10,067 bases of DNA from assembly GCA_947459465.1 (NCBI GenBank), contig CANHDS010000012.1:1-10067 (forward strand), written 5' to 3'. This stretch comes from Burkholderiaceae bacterium. Its GTDB lineage: Bacteria > Pseudomonadota > Gammaproteobacteria > Burkholderiales > Burkholderiaceae. Under the pieces are notes generated by a model. It saw nothing but the letters and a program-made list of their open reading frames with translations, made no database searches and was not told the origin of the DNA. The stretch's first letter is position 1, and each line of letters begins with the position of its first letter. The position numbers and the translations under genes were made by a program. Of this stretch, positions 1-7,599 are shown piece by piece.

Positions 1-2
1 AA

Positions 3-614
3 AAGAAGATGCCCCTGGCATTTGAGGTGTCAGCTTTAGTCGTACGAGGCCATGATGGACAAACGGTAGCCTATCCAATTTCCGAGAACGTTCATCGCAA
101 CGGAATTTTGCATACGAGTACCGTTCCATCCCCTTCCTTGCCACCGAGTTTAACCCCCACAATCATACGTGCCAGTCAATTGATTGCACAAGAAATGGGT
201 TATGTTGGTGTCTTGTGTGTTGAGTATTTTGTGTTGAATGATCAGACCGTGGTTGTTAACGAGATTGCTCCGCGACCCCATAATTCAGGGCATTACACGA
301 TGGATGCCTGTGTTACGAGCCAGTTTGAGCAACAGGTGCGAGCTATGGCGCGTCTACCCTTGGGTGATGTACGTTTGCTAACCAATGTCTCTATGCTCAA
401 TATCTTGGGTGATGCATGGTATAGCTCAGGGGAAATGCGAGAGCCCCCCTGGAATCAAGTGCTTGATCACCCGAGTGCTAAATTGCATTTGTATGGCAAA
501 GCAAGCCCAAAGCTTGGGCGTAAGATGGGTCATATCAATTGCTTGGGCCATACTGCAGAGGAGGCAAAGCAAGCATGCTCCGAGGTTGCTAATCATTTAG
601 GAATTGATCCTTAA
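3..614 (+). CDS. purK: N5-carboxyaminoimidazole ribonucleotide synthase, C-terminal half (partial)
   Basis: PurK is a cytosolic ATP-grasp enzyme. It carboxylates aminoimidazole ribonucleotide with bicarbonate and ATP to N5-CAIR, the substrate of PurE in de novo purine synthesis. The frame is open from base 3 with no stop, so the N-terminal half lies left of the window; the ATG at base 9 is internal. About 203 residues are visible, against a usual length near 380-400. Family marks seen are FEVSALVVRG and YPISENVHRN in the ATP-grasp domain, then NEIAPRPHNSGH (about 258-293), the signature that carries metal- and substrate-binding residues. A C-terminal subdomain follows with LLTNVSMLNILGD and LHLYGK. 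It ends 8 bases before the sua5 ATG, so the two are probably co-transcribed. Family assignment is firm; purT is unlikely because the APRPHNSGH context and the C-terminal tail are PurK-like. Confidence 0.93.
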   Translation, partial: KKMPLAFEVSALVVRGHDGQTVAYPISENVHRNGILHTSTVPSPSLPPSLTPTIIRASQLIAQEMGYVGVLCVEYFVLNDQTVVVNEIAPRPHNSGHYTMDACVTSQFEQQVRAMARLPLGDVRLLTNVSMLNILGDAWYSSGEMREPPWNQVLDHPSAKLHLYGKASPKLGRKMGHINCLGHTAEEAKQACSEVANHLGIDP

Positions 615-622
615 GCTTGGTA

Positions 623-1699
623 ATGGTTGAGCCGAATTTGTCTTCAGTAAATGGCGCTCTTCATGCGATCCGTGCCGGTAAACTCGTGGCTATCCCCACT
701 GAGACGGTGTATGGTTTAGGTGCGGATGCGAGTAATAGCGAAGCGGTTCAACAAATATACGAACTCAAGGGCAGACCAGCTGATCATCCGCTCATCGTGC
801 ATGTTCAGTCACCACTTGATGAAAACAAAACAAGGGAAGAAGAATGGTTGGCTATTTTGAGTCCTTGGACTCGGCACATCCCAGAAAGCGCTCTTATTTT
901 GATTAAGCACTTTTGGCCAGGACCTCTAACCTTGGTGTTTGAGAAAAGCAAATCAGTTTTGGATTGCGTTACTGGAGGGCAGGCTACGGTAGCAATTCGT
1001 TCGCCTGCTCATCCGCTGACCCAAGAACTATTACGTCGTTTTGGGGGCGGAATCGCTGCACCCTCCGCAAATCGCTACGGGCGTATCTCACCAACCTCAG
1101 CGGGGGATGTACAGTCTGAGTTTCCCAATCATCCTGATTTATTGATTCTGGATGGCGGGCCATGCGAGCATGGGATTGAGTCTACTATTTTGGATGTCTC
1201 TGGTGAAGGATCGCCCAAATTACTCCGTCCAGGATCAATTAGTCCGACAATGATTAAGAAAGCTACTGGGATTGATGTAGTCAGTAACTCAAGAACTGCC
1301 AAGCAGCCCCGAGTATCCGGTACCCATTTGGCGCATTATGCGCCCCATACTGCGCTGTACCTTTATTCCCAATCCGAAATTGAACTGCCGCTCGCTCAAT
1401 TAATCAGTCAGTTGCCAAAAGCCCAATTGGCTGTGCTCGTTTGGGAGCAAGAACATATACATCACAGCGAAGTACTCAAAGCCTATCGGAACAATCTTAC
1501 ATTCATACCAATTACGATGGATCCTATATCGTTTGCACGGCAGCTCTACAGACTCTTAAGAGATCTTGATCAAGGCCAATACCAGGGTATTTTTATTCCA
1601 AATCCACCAAATACTGAGGCATGGGATGCAGTACGCGATCGGCTTCAACGCGCATCTTTTGGATCTGGACCATCCTCCAATAACCATGTGAGTAACTGA
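623..1699 (+). CDS. sua5: L-threonylcarbamoyladenylate synthase (Sua5/YrdC family, long form)
   Basis: This cytosolic enzyme makes threonylcarbamoyl-AMP from threonine, bicarbonate and ATP, the first step of t6A37 modification of ANN-decoding tRNAs, before TsaB/TsaD/TsaE. The 358-residue product has the two-domain Sua5 build rather than the short TsaC form. The YrdC domain covers about residues 8-210, with PTETVYGLG (25-33), KGR (49-51), PSANRYGRISPT (147-158), STILDVS (187-193) and LRPGSI (201-206). The linker motif SGTHLAHYAPHT (232-243) follows, then a Sua5 C-terminal domain ending in AWDAVRDRLQRAS. An in-frame TTG at 617 would add two residues; I chose the ATG at 623. Neither start has a clear Shine-Dalgarno sequence, which fits coupling to purK just upstream. 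The last 55 bp overlap the 3' end of the opposing dacB. Confidence 0.94.
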   Translation: MVEPNLSSVNGALHAIRAGKLVAIPTETVYGLGADASNSEAVQQIYELKGRPADHPLIVHVQSPLDENKTREEEWLAILSPWTRHIPESALILIKHFWPGPLTLVFEKSKSVLDCVTGGQATVAIRSPAHPLTQELLRRFGGGIAAPSANRYGRISPTSAGDVQSEFPNHPDLLILDGGPCEHGIESTILDVSGEGSPKLLRPGSISPTMIKKATGIDVVSNSRTAKQPRVSGTHLAHYAPHTALYLYSQSEIELPLAQLISQLPKAQLAVLVWEQEHIHHSEVLKAYRNNLTFIPITMDPISFARQLYRLLRDLDQGQYQGIFIPNPPNTEAWDAVRDRLQRASFGSGPSSNNHVSN

Positions 1700-3222
1700 T
1701 CGTGAACCTCTTGGCCCCGATTGGCTTTGGGATCATTGATGAATGAGGTCACCGCATAGATTCGGCCTGATTTACTAAATACGTAACCAGAGATAGTACG
1801 CACATTATTCAGAGAGCCTGTTTTGATACGAGCCTCTGGCTTTTTCTTCAGATGTAAAAACTTGCGAAGTTGATTAATCAAGCGGTTTCGCATGGTTCCC
1901 TCTGATCCTGCAGCTGGCAAGGTACTAGTAAAGGTCTCTGCAATCGGTAAATTTTGAGCTGCAATCAAGAGACTATTGAGATTCCGTGCGGAGATTGCTT
2001 CGTTACGCGATAGGCCCGAACCGTTTTCAATGACCAGTTCAGGAAAATCTAATCCGCGTTGATTAAGCCATGCCTGAACTACACCTTTAGCTAACTCAAT
2101 ATCAGCAGGCTTACCAATTTTTTCAAGGGCTAGAGTTAAAAAAACTTGTCGAGCCATTACGTTATTTGAGAACTTATTAATGTCCTCAGCGGCATCTAAT
2201 AGACTTAAGCCCTCAATGCTCAATAGAGGGCGGGCATATACGGGAACTGATCCTGCTTGGCCGCGAGGTGGCCGAACCCAAAGACCCCCGGCATCCTCCC
2301 ATGCTGCTGTAAATCCAAGGGTAAGAAAGGTATCGGGATCAAACTTAACTACGTTATATGTAACCCCCCGACAATTTTGAGGAAGCTCCCCAGTAAAAAT
2401 AGCTTGCCATTGGATTGTCGATTTATTTTTTACTTGAGAGGCCCCAACTTCCAATGGGTTAGGAACAATTTCAAGACGCAGATTACGTTTTGCTCCATCG
2501 CATGGAGCGGAGCTCATGATAATGTCATTTTGGATCGAAAATCGCGCTAGCTTCGGGGTATAGCTAATTTGAAAGCCATCGTTATTTTTATTCGGATTAA
2601 TCTGAAAAGATAAAGTACGAAATGCGAATAACAAAGGATCTGGCGGAACGTTATAGGCACGTAAGGTTTCGCCATCGATCGTGAGCTCTTCCATGACCTG
2701 CTTGGTATATGCACTGCGATCAAAGATTAAATTACCATCAATACGTTGTATACCAAGAGCGCGTAATTGTTTTGTTAAGCGATCAAGCTCTTCTGGAATC
2801 CATTTGGGATCGCCATGACCCACAAAATAAATATTTCCTTTTAAAGTGCCGTTTTTGATCGCACCATCAGTGAAGAGTTCGGTTTTCCATCGGTACTTTG
2901 GCCCTAAAACATCTAAGGCAACCAACGTGGTAAGTAATTTGATGGTCGAGGCTGGATTCATTGCCACTTCATCGCGCCAATTCAAGATCGAGCGTGATTG
3001 CGGTTTTGGATTAGCCGCCGAAGGAATTTCAGTAACAGCAACACTGATTGATTCTTTTGGGATACCACTGCGCTTGATGGCCTGTTCGACACCAATAGGA
3101 AATGATGATTGCGCTGCAGCACCATGACCAAACAAAAGAGGGCAGCAAATAAGTGCTAGTACTAACCCTAGATATTCACTCCAAATGAAGTGATTCGATC
3201 GAGCAAGATTGCTAAATTGCAT
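1645..3222 (-). CDS. dacB: D-alanyl-D-alanine carboxypeptidase/endopeptidase PBP4 (peptidase S13)
   Basis: This is a class C low-molecular-mass penicillin-binding protein acting in the periplasm, where it trims D-Ala-D-Ala termini and cleaves peptide cross-links during murein maturation and recycling. The 525 residues start with a signal peptide: a charged N-region, a hydrophobic stretch at about 17-31, and a likely cut after GHGAAA. All three active-site motifs are present: SxxK as S92-T-I-K95, SxN as S405-R-N407, and KTG as K467-T-G469. The long insert between the first two motifs is typical of the S13 family. C242 and C284 could form a disulfide. The ATG at 3222 gives a sensible signal peptide but has only a weak ribosome site. 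The gene faces HU divergently and its tail overlaps sua5. Length and motifs are those of an intact, active enzyme. Confidence 0.95.
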   Translation of the reverse strand: MQFSNLARSNHFIWSEYLGLVLALICCPLLFGHGAAAQSSFPIGVEQAIKRSGIPKESISVAVTEIPSAANPKPQSRSILNWRDEVAMNPASTIKLLTTLVALDVLGPKYRWKTELFTDGAIKNGTLKGNIYFVGHGDPKWIPEELDRLTKQLRALGIQRIDGNLIFDRSAYTKQVMEELTIDGETLRAYNVPPDPLLFAFRTLSFQINPNKNNDGFQISYTPKLARFSIQNDIIMSSAPCDGAKRNLRLEIVPNPLEVGASQVKNKSTIQWQAIFTGELPQNCRGVTYNVVKFDPDTFLTLGFTAAWEDAGGLWVRPPRGQAGSVPVYARPLLSIEGLSLLDAAEDINKFSNNVMARQVFLTLALEKIGKPADIELAKGVVQAWLNQRGLDFPELVIENGSGLSRNEAISARNLNSLLIAAQNLPIAETFTSTLPAAGSEGTMRNRLINQLRKFLHLKKKPEARIKTGSLNNVRTISGYVFSKSGRIYAVTSFINDPKANRGQEVHDQLLTWLLEDGPDPKDAR

Positions 3223-3248
3223 TATTTTTCTAGTTTTGTCTAAAAGTA

Positions 3249-3280
3249 TTTACAGATTTTCGCTATATCTTTGCTAGGAT
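3249..3280 (+). promoter_or_regulatory. Candidate promoter for the HU gene in the dacB/HU divergent spacer
   Basis: The 135-bp spacer 3223-3357 must hold the promoters of both dacB (leftward) and the HU gene (rightward). On the plus strand TTTACA (3249-3254) could be a -35 box, and TGC-TAGGAT (3272-3280) resembles an extended -10. The spacer of about 20 bp is longer than ideal, so this is only a candidate. I could not pick a convincing dacB promoter on the other strand. Confidence 0.3.
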
Positions 3281-3357
3281 AAACGTGGAGATCCAATTTA
3301 GCCAATATATGGCAAAACGCTCCGCGACGAGTAACACCTGAATAAAGGAAATAGATC

Positions 3358-3636
3358 ATGACAAAAGCAGACTTAGTGGATGTGATTGCAGATGGAGCGG
3401 ATTTAAGCAAAACCAAAGCAGAGGAGGTACTTAATTTAGCTCTCGATGCAATTAAGGCGAGTGTAGCTAAGGGTAATACGATGCAATTGGTAGGTTTTGG
3501 TAGCTTTTCAATGGGCTCTCGCGCTGCGCGAATGGGACGCAACCCAAAGACTGGTGAAGCGATCAAGATTGCAGCTTCTAAGACCGTTAAATTTTCTGCT
3601 GGAAAGTCATTTAAAGACGCAGTCAATAAGCGCTAG
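3358..3636 (+). CDS. hup: HU-family nucleoid DNA-binding protein
   Basis: This small basic protein of 92 residues should dimerise and bend DNA with little sequence preference, compacting the nucleoid and assisting replication, repair and transcription. Two N-terminal helices (about 3-38) are followed by the beta-arm region with the HU/IHF signature: GFGSFSMGSRAARMGRNPKTGE spans about residues 46-67 and carries the R-x-G-R-N-P tip. The proline at the arm tip, which intercalates into DNA, is present. The C-terminal strand and helix are intact. A good ribosome site, AAGGAAA, lies 6-7 bases before the ATG. IHF subunits are longer or differ in the arm, so HU is preferred. It stands alone, divergent from dacB and convergent with the hybrid kinase, with 44 bp between the two stops. 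Confidence 0.93.
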   Translation: MTKADLVDVIADGADLSKTKAEEVLNLALDAIKASVAKGNTMQLVGFGSFSMGSRAARMGRNPKTGEAIKIAASKTVKFSAGKSFKDAVNKR

Positions 3637-3680
3637 TCCTCGTTTTGGGGATGCCTAGGTTAATGGATCCGCTTCATTTC

Positions 3681-6023
3681 TTAATTAAGCATATGAATCT
3701 TTTTATCTAGGCGATGATTGCTAGCAGTAAGACTTTCTTGGAACGATTGTATAAGGCTCAGTGGTTCAGCACCGGACTGTTCTAAAAGAACACATTGATC
3801 ATAGAGTAATTGATCTTCACTTAGCAAAGCACCTCCCTTTATCTTATGGATCAGGCTCATGAGGGAGTGCAGATCAATTTTCTCCTCGAGTAATGCTAAG
3901 GTTTCAAGTTGAACCTTTAAAACCTCTTCCAAAATCAAAGAATTCATTTTTAAAGAGGGAATAGTCGGCTTAACTAAGATATTTGTAGGGCGCCGATGTA
4001 AATGCTTTAATAATTCAGCTTCAAGGCATTCCAAGCGGATTGGCTTAATCAAAACACCATTCATACCAGATTGAATCAGCTCATTCTGTGAGGTCTGGGC
4101 ATAGATATCCGCAGTAATGCCGATAATCACCATATTTTGATGACCCATGGATCGAATCTTGCGGGCCAAATCTGTTCCATGAATCCCAGGCATTGAGTGA
4201 TCAGTCAGAATAATGTCATAGATATTCTTATTCAGCTGTTCAAGCGCTTCGTCACCATTGGCACACTGGTCAACACGAACACCGAGTGTTTGTAATTGTA
4301 AGAACAAGATGTGTCGACTAGCTGGATGATCTTCGACAATTAGCGCATGAATATCCTCAAATGAAGAGTGTCCTAATGGATTTGGAGAGCGTTGACTATT
4401 CTCAATGGGGTGACAGGTCCTAGAAAAAGCTACAACAAAATGAATGCTTGTTCCTAGGTTGGTCGCACTCTCAATCAATAACTTACTCTGCATTAATCCA
4501 ATCAGGTGATTGGTAATACTCAATCCAAGTCCAGTACTTGAGACAGATTCATTATTCGAAGATAAGTGCGAACGAATTTGTTCAAAGGGCATTTGTACCC
4601 GTTCAATATCAGCGTTTGCCATTCCAATGCCTTGGTCAACAACCCGAAACTCTAACAATTGGCCGGCATGATCATTAGCTAATATCCGAACCTCAAAAAA
4701 TACGAAACCTTCTTCGGTAAATTTAATGGCATTACTTAGCAGATTATGAAGAATTTGTCGAATGCGTAACGGATCAAGCAGTAATACATCAGCAATGTTT
4801 GGATCAATAAAGCTAGCCAGATGAAGCCCTTTATTCTTGGCATACACAAAAAAGGTCTGATGAATCTCAGAAAGAATTTGTTTTAAATCGACTGGCTCAT
4901 GCTCTACGGTAAATTTACCCGCTTCAATTTTTGCCATATCAAGAACTTGATTAAGCATGCCCAATAATGACGCTGCTGATGTATGAGCGCTTTGTAACAG
5001 CTCGCGTTGATGGTGATTCAATGCACTATTCTTTAGGAGGAGTTCCTGAGCCCCGATTACCGCATTCATTGGTGTACGAATCTCATGGCTAACAGTTGCT
5101 AAGAATGCAGACTTAGCATCGCTGGCATCTTTTGCTTCTTGAGCAATACTCAATAGATCAGCCTCCGTTTTTGACTGTCTCTTGCGTTGCCAAAGATAGT
5201 GACCAATCAGAAATGCGATTAATCCAGAGGAGCTGGCAAAACCAAGCCAGAGCCAATTTTCTAAATACTGCGATCGATTAGGTGCTAGGAATGGAATGGC
5301 TAAAAGATCACCCATAAAAAGCGGATCTGCTGCTCGCAACGACTTTTGCACAATGGAGCCAAAGATATGATCATGATCAGCGATCAGCCATCGATACGCA
5401 AAAGGCTGATGGCCTAGAGGCCGAATTTCAATCTCTTGAAGGTTGAGTTGCTCGCTAAGATGAATCGCTAGGCGCAGTGGTATTACCGCAAAATGAGCTT
5501 CACCGTTGAGTAACTTTTGAATAATTAACTCTGGTGTATTCAGTTGACGGCTTTGATTGACTGGCTCCGAAAAGTCATAACCACGATCAAAAAAGACTGT
5601 TTTTTGAATATCGGGATTAAATGGAAGTTTTCTATTGGAATGCGTTGAAAGTACTACATCCTGCCCCCAAAAGATTGGCTCGGTGAGTTGCCCTGGAACC
5701 GCAGATATAAGATCCCGATTCGGATCAATAACAAAACTTACCTCACCATGACGAATTTGGTGGATACCAGCTTCTTCAGATTTGCGCCACTTTGGTGAAA
5801 ATTCTAGGCCCGAACAATCTTTTAATTTTGATAGCAGTTTAGGATAAATACCGTTATCCCAGTACGGACGATATTTTTCATGAATACTAAATTGAACCAC
5901 TGGGTGTGCTTTAATCCACCCTTGTTCTGCTTGGGTAAATTGAGGAAATCCTCCGTGAGCGTGCACACATTGGAAACAAAGCGCGATGCTTAGACCAAAT
6001 AGCCACTCTAACAAAGAATGCAT
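3681..6023 (-). CDS. BvgS/EvgS-type hybrid sensor histidine kinase (VFT-HisKA-HATPase-REC-Hpt)
   Basis: This inner-membrane hybrid kinase starts a His-Asp-His-Asp phosphorelay, presumably to the regulator encoded just upstream. Counting from the ATG at 6023 it has 780 residues. A signal or first membrane segment (about 4-23) is followed by a periplasmic bacterial solute-binding-like (Venus flytrap) domain (about 26-250), opening with TQAEQGWIKAHPVVQFSI. A second membrane helix lies at about 257-279. HisKA has the H-box SHEIRTPMN with H313. HATPase shows the N-box NLLSNAIKF, DQGIG and STGLGL. The receiver (about 560-675) has E564/D565, D608 and K660. A C-terminal Hpt has HKIKGGA with H726. Unlike BvgS it has one flytrap domain and no PAS. 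A TTG at 6038 has a better-spaced ribosome site (GAGGG, 6 bases) than the ATG (GAGG, 4 bases), so a five-residue longer protein is possible. It lies 2-17 bp after the regulator stop, so the two are coupled. Confidence 0.92.
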   Translation of the reverse strand: MHSLLEWLFGLSIALCFQCVHAHGGFPQFTQAEQGWIKAHPVVQFSIHEKYRPYWDNGIYPKLLSKLKDCSGLEFSPKWRKSEEAGIHQIRHGEVSFVIDPNRDLISAVPGQLTEPIFWGQDVVLSTHSNRKLPFNPDIQKTVFFDRGYDFSEPVNQSRQLNTPELIIQKLLNGEAHFAVIPLRLAIHLSEQLNLQEIEIRPLGHQPFAYRWLIADHDHIFGSIVQKSLRAADPLFMGDLLAIPFLAPNRSQYLENWLWLGFASSSGLIAFLIGHYLWQRKRQSKTEADLLSIAQEAKDASDAKSAFLATVSHEIRTPMNAVIGAQELLLKNSALNHHQRELLQSAHTSAASLLGMLNQVLDMAKIEAGKFTVEHEPVDLKQILSEIHQTFFVYAKNKGLHLASFIDPNIADVLLLDPLRIRQILHNLLSNAIKFTEEGFVFFEVRILANDHAGQLLEFRVVDQGIGMANADIERVQMPFEQIRSHLSSNNESVSSTGLGLSITNHLIGLMQSKLLIESATNLGTSIHFVVAFSRTCHPIENSQRSPNPLGHSSFEDIHALIVEDHPASRHILFLQLQTLGVRVDQCANGDEALEQLNKNIYDIILTDHSMPGIHGTDLARKIRSMGHQNMVIIGITADIYAQTSQNELIQSGMNGVLIKPIRLECLEAELLKHLHRRPTNILVKPTIPSLKMNSLILEEVLKVQLETLALLEEKIDLHSLMSLIHKIKGGALLSEDQLLYDQCVLLEQSGAEPLSLIQSFQESLTASNHRLDKKIHMLN

Positions 6024-6040
6024 CGCGCCTCGTTCCAATT

Positions 6041-6664
6041 CTAGCCCTCAATGATGTGGTTGTTACGGCAAAAAAGAACCAGATCGGCAATATTAGAAAT
6101 ACCCAACTTATCGAATAAGCGATGCTTGTAGGTAGCAACTGTTTTGCTACTTATGTTGAGATGATCGGATATCTCTGAATTAGACTTTCCTTTGCCGAGG
6201 TACTTCATCACTTGTAACTCCCGATCAGAAATAGATGCCATTTTTTCACTATCGGATAGAGCTGCATGACCATTGCGCCCCGTTGAAAAGAAGGTATATC
6301 CTTGAGAAACTGCAACGCATGCTGCCAGAATAATATTGGCGCTCGCAGTTTTATTCACAAAGCCATGAGCGCCTAACGAGCGAACTCGACCACCATACAC
6401 TTGCTCATCGAGACTAGATAGGATAAGGATACGAATGTTGGGATAAGAGATCCCAATCTTTCGGATGACATCAAAGCCATCAGTTTTGGGCATGTCTAAA
6501 TCCAGAATCACAATATCGGGTTGGACATTTTTTAAAACACTGAGGCACTCTTCACCGCTTTGGGCTTGGGCCACCACCTCAAATGGCACTTGGTTTAATA
6601 GCATGGATTTCAAGGCCATCAACATGGCGGGATGATCATCAATCAACATCACTTTATTACGCAT
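6041..6664 (-). CDS. BvgA/EvgA-like response regulator (REC + LuxR-type HTH)
   Basis: This cytosolic transcription factor of the NarL/FixJ family has 207 residues. The receiver domain (about 1-120) shows the acidic pair D9/D10, phospho-acceptor D55 in VILDLDMPK, S83 and K105. A linker follows, then a LuxR-type helix-turn-helix (about 144-201) with ISDRELQVMKYLGKGKSN and the recognition part ISSKTVATYKHRLFDKLG. Residue pattern along the whole length is close to Bordetella BvgA as I remember it, including LIDDHP at the start, GFVNK around K105 and the SNxEI-x-L-x-IS-KTVxTYK stretch. Phosphorylation by the downstream hybrid kinase is expected to drive dimerisation and DNA binding. A strong AAGGAG stands 8 bases before the ATG. 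It follows the EAL gene by 23 bp in the same operon. Target genes cannot be read from the sequence; the palindrome upstream of the operon is a candidate site. Confidence 0.93.
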   Translation of the reverse strand: MRNKVMLIDDHPAMLMALKSMLLNQVPFEVVAQAQSGEECLSVLKNVQPDIVILDLDMPKTDGFDVIRKIGISYPNIRILILSSLDEQVYGGRVRSLGAHGFVNKTASANIILAACVAVSQGYTFFSTGRNGHAALSDSEKMASISDRELQVMKYLGKGKSNSEISDHLNISSKTVATYKHRLFDKLGISNIADLVLFCRNNHIIEG

Positions 6665-6687
6665 TACAGGTCTCCTTGTGGTTAAAG

Positions 6688-7524
6688 TTATTTTGATGTT
6701 TGAATAGAAAAAAGTGCTTTGCCAATACGACTATCTTGAATATGAATAATCTGATGTCGATTGACAGGTGAGAGCATCAGACTGCCATAGCAATAATCAA
6801 TGCCGAGTTGATAGGCAAGTTCGTTATCACGGACAAAGGTCACGTTACTAAAATAAGTTTTGCAAGACCATTTCTTAAATAAATGGATTTGGTCGATGAG
6901 TTGAGTTCCGGTCAATGAGTTTGTCTCGCGGATATGAGAAACATCAAAGTGAACGGCCTCAAACTGAAACTGGCTAATTAACTTGATCGTATTGGGGTTT
7001 CCATCAAATTGAAGAGCATGAAATAGCACCCCTAAACGTCTTAGCTTGGTCATGGCGACAATCAGCTCATTATCGATTTCTTGGTGATTCGTAAAGCCAA
7101 TATTGATTAGGCCAAGCGGTAGTCTGGAATTTAAGATCAGATCACATAAGCCATCAAGGCATGCAGTAATCTTTAGATCTGACACTTTGATTGGAAGAAT
7201 CAGGGGGATGATGCGATTACTACATTGCCAGTACTGAATTGCATCAATACCTTCCATGCAGTAGCGCAAAACTTCAGATGAGTTTGCGGTTAATAGGGGT
7301 CGAAATAAAACCCCCTTTAGGGCACTTCCGGAGCGATTGAAAATGGGTTCAAAATCAATCCCTCGATAGGCGAATTGGTCGATGGGGTATTTGGCTGTGT
7401 GAGTTACCAGTTGCTCGGTATTTTTTGGATTTTCCCAATACGGCTGTTCAATGTCGCGTAGCTCACGGAAGGGCTTGTTCTTCCATGCCATAACCAAGTT
7501 ATAAAGCCGTGATTTTGGGCTCAT
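6688..7524 (-). CDS. Degenerate EAL-domain protein, probably non-catalytic, first gene of the Bvg-like operon
   Basis: The 278-residue product has the trace of an EAL (c-di-GMP phosphodiesterase) domain over about residues 50-260 but lacks its active site. FEPIFNRSGSALKGVLFRPLL (58-78) aligns with the strand that normally carries E-A-L, with Gly in place of Glu. LPIKVS replaces the N-x-S strand. LGVLFHALQFDG stands where A-L-D-D-F-G is expected. VHFD keeps only the Asp of K-x-D. The closing GIDYCYGSLMLSP matches G-x-D-x-x-Q-G-Y-x-x-x-x-P. Metal- and c-di-GMP-hydrolysing residues are mostly gone, so a binding or protein-interaction role is inferred. BvgR of Bordetella, next to bvgAS, is the obvious analogy. 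I chose the ATG at 7524 because GGAG lies 6 bases before it; the in-frame ATGs at 7584 and 7560 have no ribosome site. No membrane segment is seen. Confidence 0.75.
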   Translation of the reverse strand: MSPKSRLYNLVMAWKNKPFRELRDIEQPYWENPKNTEQLVTHTAKYPIDQFAYRGIDFEPIFNRSGSALKGVLFRPLLTANSSEVLRYCMEGIDAIQYWQCSNRIIPLILPIKVSDLKITACLDGLCDLILNSRLPLGLINIGFTNHQEIDNELIVAMTKLRRLGVLFHALQFDGNPNTIKLISQFQFEAVHFDVSHIRETNSLTGTQLIDQIHLFKKWSCKTYFSNVTFVRDNELAYQLGIDYCYGSLMLSPVNRHQIIHIQDSRIGKALFSIQTSK

Positions 7525-7530
7525 GATCTT

Positions 7531-7534
7531 CTCC
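7531..7534 (-). promoter_or_regulatory. Shine-Dalgarno GGAG that decides the start of the EAL-like gene
   Basis: On the minus strand the bases read TGGAGAAGATC before ATG, a near-ideal ribosome site with 6 bases between GGAG and the start at 7524. The longer reading frames beginning at 7584 and 7560 lack any such site, and the 7584 start lies inside an inverted repeat of the presumed promoter region. Confidence 0.7.
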
Positions 7535-7581
7535 AATCGAATATCAACGAGTCTATGCATGCCAGGTGTTTTAAGTAAGGG

Positions 7582-7598
7582 CATAAAGATGATTTATG
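7582..7598. repeat. Inverted repeat CATAAA-N5-TTTATG beside the 16-bp palindrome
   Basis: CATAAA (7582-7587) and TTTATG (7593-7598) are perfect inverted arms around GATGA. The element ends one base before the palindrome at 7600-7615. It may be a secondary regulator site or part of the core promoter of the leftward operon. Six-base arms in an AT-rich spacer can arise by chance. Confidence 0.4.
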
Positions 7599-7599
7599 T

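Noticed and set aside
2180..3127. Plus-strand open frames inside dacB
   Set aside because: They are fully embedded in an intact PBP4 gene, with no family resemblance and no ribosome sites.
3240..3626. 128-residue minus-strand frame across the HU gene and its upstream spacer
   Set aside because: It is a reverse reading of a conserved HU gene; the product resembles no known protein and it would overlap the HU promoter and ribosome site.
3637..3680. Possible terminator between HU and the kinase gene
   Set aside because: The only stem (CCTC/GGGG) has four pairs including a wobble and no T-run follows, so it does not meet the pattern of an intrinsic terminator.
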